Shown here piece after piece: positions 6,855 through 10,709 of a stretch of DNA of 10,709 nucleotides (position 1 is its first letter; each line of letters opens with the position of its first letter). A model generated the notes under the pieces. It was not told the origin of the DNA, ran no database searches, and was given only the letters and a program-made list of their open reading frames with translations. The stretch is from an uncultured Anaerotruncus sp. (GTDB taxonomy: Bacteria > Bacillota_A > Clostridia > Oscillospirales > CAG-272), in assembly GCA_958414155.1 (NCBI GenBank), contig CATYWI010000008.1:1-10709 (forward strand), written 5' to 3'. Made by a program: the position numbers and the translations under genes.

Positions 6855-8165
6855 TTATGCTGCCGGAGTTATGCCGATAGCCGCAAGCGCCGCATTCATC
6901 TGATTGTCCTCGGCGTCTGTGATAGCGTAGATGTTTTTATTTTTGAGAGATTCGTCAAGCTCTACCGAAACATCGGGGATTATTCCCACACCGTCATATC
7001 CTTCGGAGAGTGGGGGATAATACATGCGCGTCGTCATTTTAAGACCGCCGTCATATCCGAATGCGGAAAGATCATAAATGCTCTGCATAGTTCCCTTTCC
7101 GTACGTGACGGTACCTACGACCTTGGCTATTCCGTAATCCTTGAGAGCTGACGTGAACAGCTCGGCGGCGCTGGCGGTGCTTCCGTTGGCAAGGACCACG
7201 CATTTTCCCATTACCTTTGAGCGGTATTTGGCAATATCGCTTTTCGTGACGTTGCATGCCGAATACGCCGATTCCGCCGCATAGTTGACAACGCCGACCT
7301 TTGTTGCGTACTTTTTGGTTTCATCGCGTCCTGCGGTGCGGATAACGATATCGCCCTCGTTCAGCATATAGCTGAGGACCGCAGTGATAGAGGCAAGGTC
7401 GCCGCCGCCGTTGTAGCGGACATCGAATACAAAATATTCACACCCCGAGCTTATCAGCGAATCAAGCGCATCCGCAAACTGGTGCGGTGTCGTAAGATCA
7501 AAGCCTATGATTTTCACCACTCCAACGCGCGGATCGACCGCATTTACATGATGCAGCACAGACAAAGACTCGTACTTGCGGCGCGGTATGCTGAAGTTCA
7601 TTTCTTCGCCGCCACGTTTTACCACAAACTCCGCCGTTGTCCATTCCTCGCCCTGCAGACGCTTGAGAGCGCCCTCAAAGCCAAGCTCTGCAACGGAAGT
7701 TTTTGCACCGTTCTCAATGACATAAACGATAAGATCGCCCGGTTGAAGTCCCGCATCAAGAGCCGCCGATCCCGGCATGATGCTCGTTATCTCTATCGCA
7801 TTTTCCACTGAATTTTCAATGACCATAACTCCGATACCGACGCCTTTGCCTTCGTTATCCGAGTTCATGGCTGCAAATTCCTCTGCGGTGTAATAGCGCG
7901 CGTACTTATCGCCGGCTTCCTTTACGAACCAATCCATGAGTCCGGAAAAATCCGAATCGTCATCTATCGAAAAAAGTGCGTTTGTTGATAACAGCTCAAG
8001 GATCTTTTCAAATTTTGAATCGTTTGCTTTTGAATAATTCTGCTCGATCTCGACAAGCCTTTGCCTGTACATTGCCGAAGAAACGGCATACGCTCCCATA
8101 AACGAAAGCAGGATCGCTGCCAGCAGAACAAAAACAAGAACCGATACGGATATCTTCTTTGACAT
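6855..8165 (-). CDS. S41-family carboxy-terminal processing protease (CtpA/CtpB-like)
   Basis: A membrane-anchored serine protease of 436 residues that acts outside the cytoplasmic membrane. A short basic N-terminus and one hydrophobic segment (about 6-31) form a signal anchor or signal peptide. A helical region follows, then a PDZ domain (about 105-185, with GVGIGV and LDAGLQPGDLI) that recognises substrate C-termini. The protease core shows the Ser/Lys dyad: Ser332 in NGSTASAAELF and Lys357 in TYGKGTMQ, 25 residues apart as in E. coli Tsp; Asp343 (KDYG) matches the third conserved residue. The active site looks intact. GGAAAGG precedes the ATG by seven bases. It lies 26 bases after the M23 hydrolase gene. 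In other bacteria Ctp proteases cleave cell-wall hydrolases or sporulation signalling proteins, so the M23 neighbour or a sporulation protein are plausible but unproven substrates. Confidence 0.93.
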   Translation of the reverse strand: MSKKISVSVLVFVLLAAILLSFMGAYAVSSAMYRQRLVEIEQNYSKANDSKFEKILELLSTNALFSIDDDSDFSGLMDWFVKEAGDKYARYYTAEEFAAMNSDNEGKGVGIGVMVIENSVENAIEITSIMPGSAALDAGLQPGDLIVYVIENGAKTSVAELGFEGALKRLQGEEWTTAEFVVKRGGEEMNFSIPRRKYESLSVLHHVNAVDPRVGVVKIIGFDLTTPHQFADALDSLISSGCEYFVFDVRYNGGGDLASITAVLSYMLNEGDIVIRTAGRDETKKYATKVGVVNYAAESAYSACNVTKSDIAKYRSKVMGKCVVLANGSTASAAELFTSALKDYGIAKVVGTVTYGKGTMQSIYDLSAFGYDGGLKMTTRMYYPPLSEGYDGVGIIPDVSVELDESLKNKNIYAITDAEDNQMNAALAAIGITPAA

Positions 8166-8191
8166 TTTTCAACCTTTCCAAATTTGAATGA

Positions 8192-9532
8192 TCAACTCTT
8201 GGGAATTGATATGTAGTCAAGCGGTTCGACACGTCTGCCGTTCTTGCGGAATTCGATATGGAGATGATAGCCCGTTGTTATTCCGGTAAGACCGACGAGC
8301 GCTATCGTCTGTCCTTTTTTCACTATATCGCCTTTTTTGACCAGAAGCTGTGAGGCGTGACCGTAAATAGAAACGATATTATTGCCGTGATCTATCATTA
8401 CACAGTTTCCGTAGCCGGATACGACGCCGGCAAGTATGACACGTCCGGTCTTCACAGCATATATGGGTGTCTTGTTAGGCGCCGCGATATCCATACCGCC
8501 ATGCGTATCCTTATATCCGATCTCAATCAGGTTACGGTCCTCATTGAACCACGATGTGATACGGTTGTAATGCGTCGGTAGCGGCCAGATATACTCGGAA
8601 TTATTGTTTTCGCGCTCCAGTGCATCCTGAAGCTCTTTTTCAGCCTCAAGCTGCTTGCGGCGCTCCTCTTCAAGCTGCTGGCGACGAAGCTCTTCCTCTA
8701 TCTTACGCTGTCTTTCTTCTTCCTCGGCGATCATTCTCGCCACAAGGTCGTCAAATTCCTTATTGGCTGCCTTCTGCTCTTCCCTGAGCTTATCGGCAGC
8801 TGCCTTATCTTCTTTTATACGAGCCTCAAGCTCGACAAGCAGTGCAGCATTTTTTTCGTCCAGCTCTTCAAGCTCCGCTTCCTTGGCATTTACCTTTGCC
8901 GCAGCCTCATCGACCTTGGCACGGCTCGCCTCGATCTCCGCCTTTTTTTCGTCCAGCTCAATGCGAGCATCGTCCACGCGCTTCATAAGGCGCGTATTGT
9001 AGCCTATCATGCCCGAAACACGCTCTATGCGAGCCAGGAGATCGCCGAGATCCTCTGCACCGAGCAATATGGCGATATAGCTCGCCGAGCCTTCCTCGTA
9101 GGTCATACGCAGGAGCCCACGGAAATTCTCATAACTCTGTTCGTACTCTGCCTCAAGAGTCTCCGCCTCCTTGCGGCAGTTTTCCAGCTCCTCCTCAAGA
9201 GCGGTCCGCTGCGACATAAGAAGATTGAGCTGTTCGATGTAGATGTAATGCATACTGTCATAAAGCTCTTTGCACGCAAGTGCATCCGCTTTTGACTTTT
9301 CGGCATCGTTGATTTTGGTCGAAAGCTCGTTGCTCGCCGAGGTAAGCTCATTAAGGCGCTTGAGAAGTACTTCGCTCTCCGAGTTCTTTACATCATCGTA
9401 TGTTACATCTTTGGCGGGAACGGCAAACGGCATCGTGACAAGCATTGCCGATGCCGCTACGAGCAGTGCTATCAATCGCCACGCGATACTCTTCGGCGCA
9501 ATTGCTTCATCTGACTTTTTTGTTTTGAACAT
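8192..9532 (-). CDS. Secreted coiled-coil M23 (LytM) murein hydrolase, likely FtsEX partner
   Basis: An extracellular zinc endopeptidase of about 446 residues predicted to cut peptidoglycan cross-bridges or stems. The start chosen is the ATG at 9532 (MFKTKKSDEA), with AAAGG ten bases upstream; the frame also opens from an ATG at 9568 and a TTG at 9577, which lack good ribosome binding sites. A basic N-region and a hydrophobic segment (about 18-38) ending near FAVPA-K form the signal peptide. Long Glu/Lys/Ala-rich coiled coils fill about 50-135 and 180-305. The C-terminal LytM domain has every zinc or catalytic position filled: His344 and Asp348 (THGGMD), His392 (YGHAS), and His423 and His425 (YHLHIEF), so it should be active, unlike EnvC-type activators. 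Its place directly after ftsX and its coiled-coil body match FtsEX-controlled hydrolases such as CwlO and PcsB in design, though its catalytic domain is of a different class from theirs. Confidence 0.92.
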   Translation of the reverse strand: MFKTKKSDEAIAPKSIAWRLIALLVAASAMLVTMPFAVPAKDVTYDDVKNSESEVLLKRLNELTSASNELSTKINDAEKSKADALACKELYDSMHYIYIEQLNLLMSQRTALEEELENCRKEAETLEAEYEQSYENFRGLLRMTYEEGSASYIAILLGAEDLGDLLARIERVSGMIGYNTRLMKRVDDARIELDEKKAEIEASRAKVDEAAAKVNAKEAELEELDEKNAALLVELEARIKEDKAAADKLREEQKAANKEFDDLVARMIAEEEERQRKIEEELRRQQLEEERRKQLEAEKELQDALERENNNSEYIWPLPTHYNRITSWFNEDRNLIEIGYKDTHGGMDIAAPNKTPIYAVKTGRVILAGVVSGYGNCVMIDHGNNIVSIYGHASQLLVKKGDIVKKGQTIALVGLTGITTGYHLHIEFRKNGRRVEPLDYISIPKS

Positions 9533-9600
9533 TTTTCTGAGACCTTTCTGTTTCGCACCGCACGCCATACAAAGCAATGCGCATTAAGGCAACGGAATTT

Positions 9601-10572
9601 TTACTTTTGCAGATTCCGTCTGAGCGACAAAACGCTCGCTGAAATACCTGTCAGAACACCGATGGCGATAAATCCGAGTATCAGAATGAGTCTGATATCT
9701 CCGAACGGAACAAATTCGATCATCTGCAGCTTTCCCGCAGCGCTGCCGATAGCATAGCGATATATGCCCTTACTGATAAGATAGCTCGCGACAGCGGAAA
9801 AAAGACCGATCATCACGCCTTCGATCAGAAAAGGCGCAACGATAAAGGCTTTTGTACCGCCGATATACCGCATGATATCTATCTCGGCGCGGCGCGAATG
9901 CACTGCCAGCTTAACCGTGTTGAATATAACGAAGAGGCTGACCATCAAAAGCAGAATGAAAAACCAAAGGAAAACGAACGATATACCGTTTTTAAGTCCT
10001 TCGACCTCATTGGCAAGCTCCAGGCGGTTATTCACCTTTGTCACGCCGTCGATCGAATGAAGTTCAAATTCGAGCGCACTTGCCCCTTCGTTGTCGTTAT
10101 ACGTCACAACGAACGAGTCTGGCAGCGGGTTGTCGCCGTTTTCTTCAAGGCGTTCAAACAGCTCCGGATAATCGGAATATGTTTTTTTCATATCCTCAAG
10201 CGCCTCCGCCTTGGATATAAAATCAACGCTTTTTACATTGTCAAGCTCTTTTATACGATTATAAACGCGGTTCACGTCCTCGCCGCTCATGTCGTAGTCA
10301 ACAAAAACGACCATCTCGTTGAGCATACGCAACCGCGTAAGGTTGAAATTCAGATTTTTGAAAAGCAAGCCGAAGCATCCGAGCAACGTCAGACATGATG
10401 TCAGCACCAGCACGGATGCGACCGTCATTATACGGTTACGCCACATGCTCTGAAGCGCAAGCCATATAAAATAGAACGGATTATACACTCCGCGTCCGTC
10501 GGCACGCTCGCGTTTTATTGCCTTTGTGGCATCGGCGCCGGACGTTGCGGATATTTTTTTCTCGTCTTTCAT
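9601..10572 (-). CDS. ftsX: Cell division protein FtsX
   Basis: The membrane subunit of the FtsEX complex, an ABC-transporter-like machine that uses ATP hydrolysis by FtsE to switch on peptidoglycan hydrolases outside the cell. The protein has 323 residues. A hydrophilic N-terminal tail of about 30 residues precedes the conserved LQSMWRNRIMTVASV entry into the first membrane segment (about 49-71). A large outer loop (about 85-190) holds the hydrolase-contact region. Three more segments follow (about 197-221, 243-268 and 294-316). The cytoplasmic RRAEIDIMRYIGGTKAFI between segments 2 and 3 is the family coupling signature that meets FtsE. The ATG at 10572 is the only sensible start, but the nearest AAAGG lies 17 bases upstream, which is unusually far. 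FtsE ends 62 bases before it and the M23 hydrolase gene begins 68 bases after. Confidence 0.95.
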   Translation of the reverse strand: MKDEKKISATSGADATKAIKRERADGRGVYNPFYFIWLALQSMWRNRIMTVASVLVLTSCLTLLGCFGLLFKNLNFNLTRLRMLNEMVVFVDYDMSGEDVNRVYNRIKELDNVKSVDFISKAEALEDMKKTYSDYPELFERLEENGDNPLPDSFVVTYNDNEGASALEFELHSIDGVTKVNNRLELANEVEGLKNGISFVFLWFFILLLMVSLFVIFNTVKLAVHSRRAEIDIMRYIGGTKAFIVAPFLIEGVMIGLFSAVASYLISKGIYRYAIGSAAGKLQMIEFVPFGDIRLILILGFIAIGVLTGISASVLSLRRNLQK

Positions 10573-10634
10573 TAGATAATTGTAAAACGCCTTTCTTCGT
10601 CTTTGACGTTAGTTCAGCAACGGTAAACGTCGAG

Positions 10635-10709
10635 TCAGCCTTCCGTCACAGGCGATGATGGGTCGGCTGATCTGTCGCCGATAACATGACCGTGTGAAAT
10701 GTTTATAAC
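10635..10709 (-). CDS. ftsE: C-terminal end of cell division ATPase FtsE, cut by the right edge
   Basis: The last 24 codons of a frame that enters from the right edge and ends in TGA at 10635-10637. It reads VINISHGHVIGD and then a short Ser/Pro-rich tail. The pattern V-I-x-x-x-x-G-x-V-x-x-D is what FtsE and related ABC ATPases show just after their last conserved helix (the 'RVI.L..G.+V.D' ending). The position directly before ftsX agrees with the near-universal ftsE-ftsX order. FtsE is the cytoplasmic ATPase that powers FtsX. The Walker and signature motifs lie outside the window, so the identification rests on the tail plus gene order. Confidence 0.75.
   Translation of the reverse strand, partial: VINISHGHVIGDRSADPSSPVTEG

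Noticed and set aside
8655..9002. A serine-rich open frame on the plus strand
   Set aside because: This is the antisense shadow of the Glu/Lys/Arg-rich coiled coil of the M23 hydrolase; runs of CTC/TTC opposite GAG/GAA codons read as serine.
1..10709. CRISPR arrays, insertion sequences, integrases, tRNA or rRNA genes
   Set aside because: I looked for regular direct repeats, transposase-like frames, terminal inverted repeats and tRNA-like cloverleaf sequence and saw none. The coding density leaves little space for them.

Overview
The window looks like the chromosome of a low-to-moderate GC Gram-positive bacterium, most likely an anaerobic Clostridia lineage. The clues are strong AAGGAG/AAAGG ribosome binding sites, textbook sigma-A promoters, a lipoprotein, an XRE-type regulator fused to a membrane domain, and the order ftsE-ftsX-M23 hydrolase-S41 protease-greA-lysS. 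This placement is inference from gene content; no rRNA or marker gene fixes the taxon. Every gene found is on the minus strand, so transcription runs from high to low coordinates. No stretch longer than 300 bases lacks a gene.

Right half (10709 down to 4370), a conserved cell-envelope and housekeeping run: the C-terminal end of FtsE, cut by the window edge; FtsX; a secreted coiled-coil M23 (LytM) murein hydrolase; a membrane-anchored S41 carboxy-terminal processing protease; GreA; and lysyl-tRNA synthetase with an extra C-terminal tRNA-binding domain. FtsEX transmits ATP hydrolysis across the membrane to a coiled-coil peptidoglycan hydrolase, and the neighbouring M23 protein has exactly that architecture. 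Gaps are 26-68 bp and no convincing promoter was seen between these genes, so they are probably co-transcribed. A hairpin follows lysS.

Middle (4293 down to 2726), a tight three-gene cassette: an alpha/beta hydrolase, a cytidine deaminase-family enzyme and a GNAT acetyltransferase. Each downstream ribosome binding site lies inside the end of the preceding gene. The GNAT gene is odd: its reading frame is intact and covers a full domain, but it has no ATG, GTG or TTG at the expected start. An ATA sits there instead, overlapping the deaminase stop codon.

Left part (2601 to 1): an XRE-family regulator with about six membrane segments, preceded by its own promoter with an inverted repeat around the -35 box; then a transglutaminase-like lipoprotein with a near-consensus promoter; then the first eight codons of another gene running off the left edge. 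The window is mostly ordinary chromosome. The points most worth a second look are the GNAT start, the operator-like repeat and the LysRS C-terminal extension.
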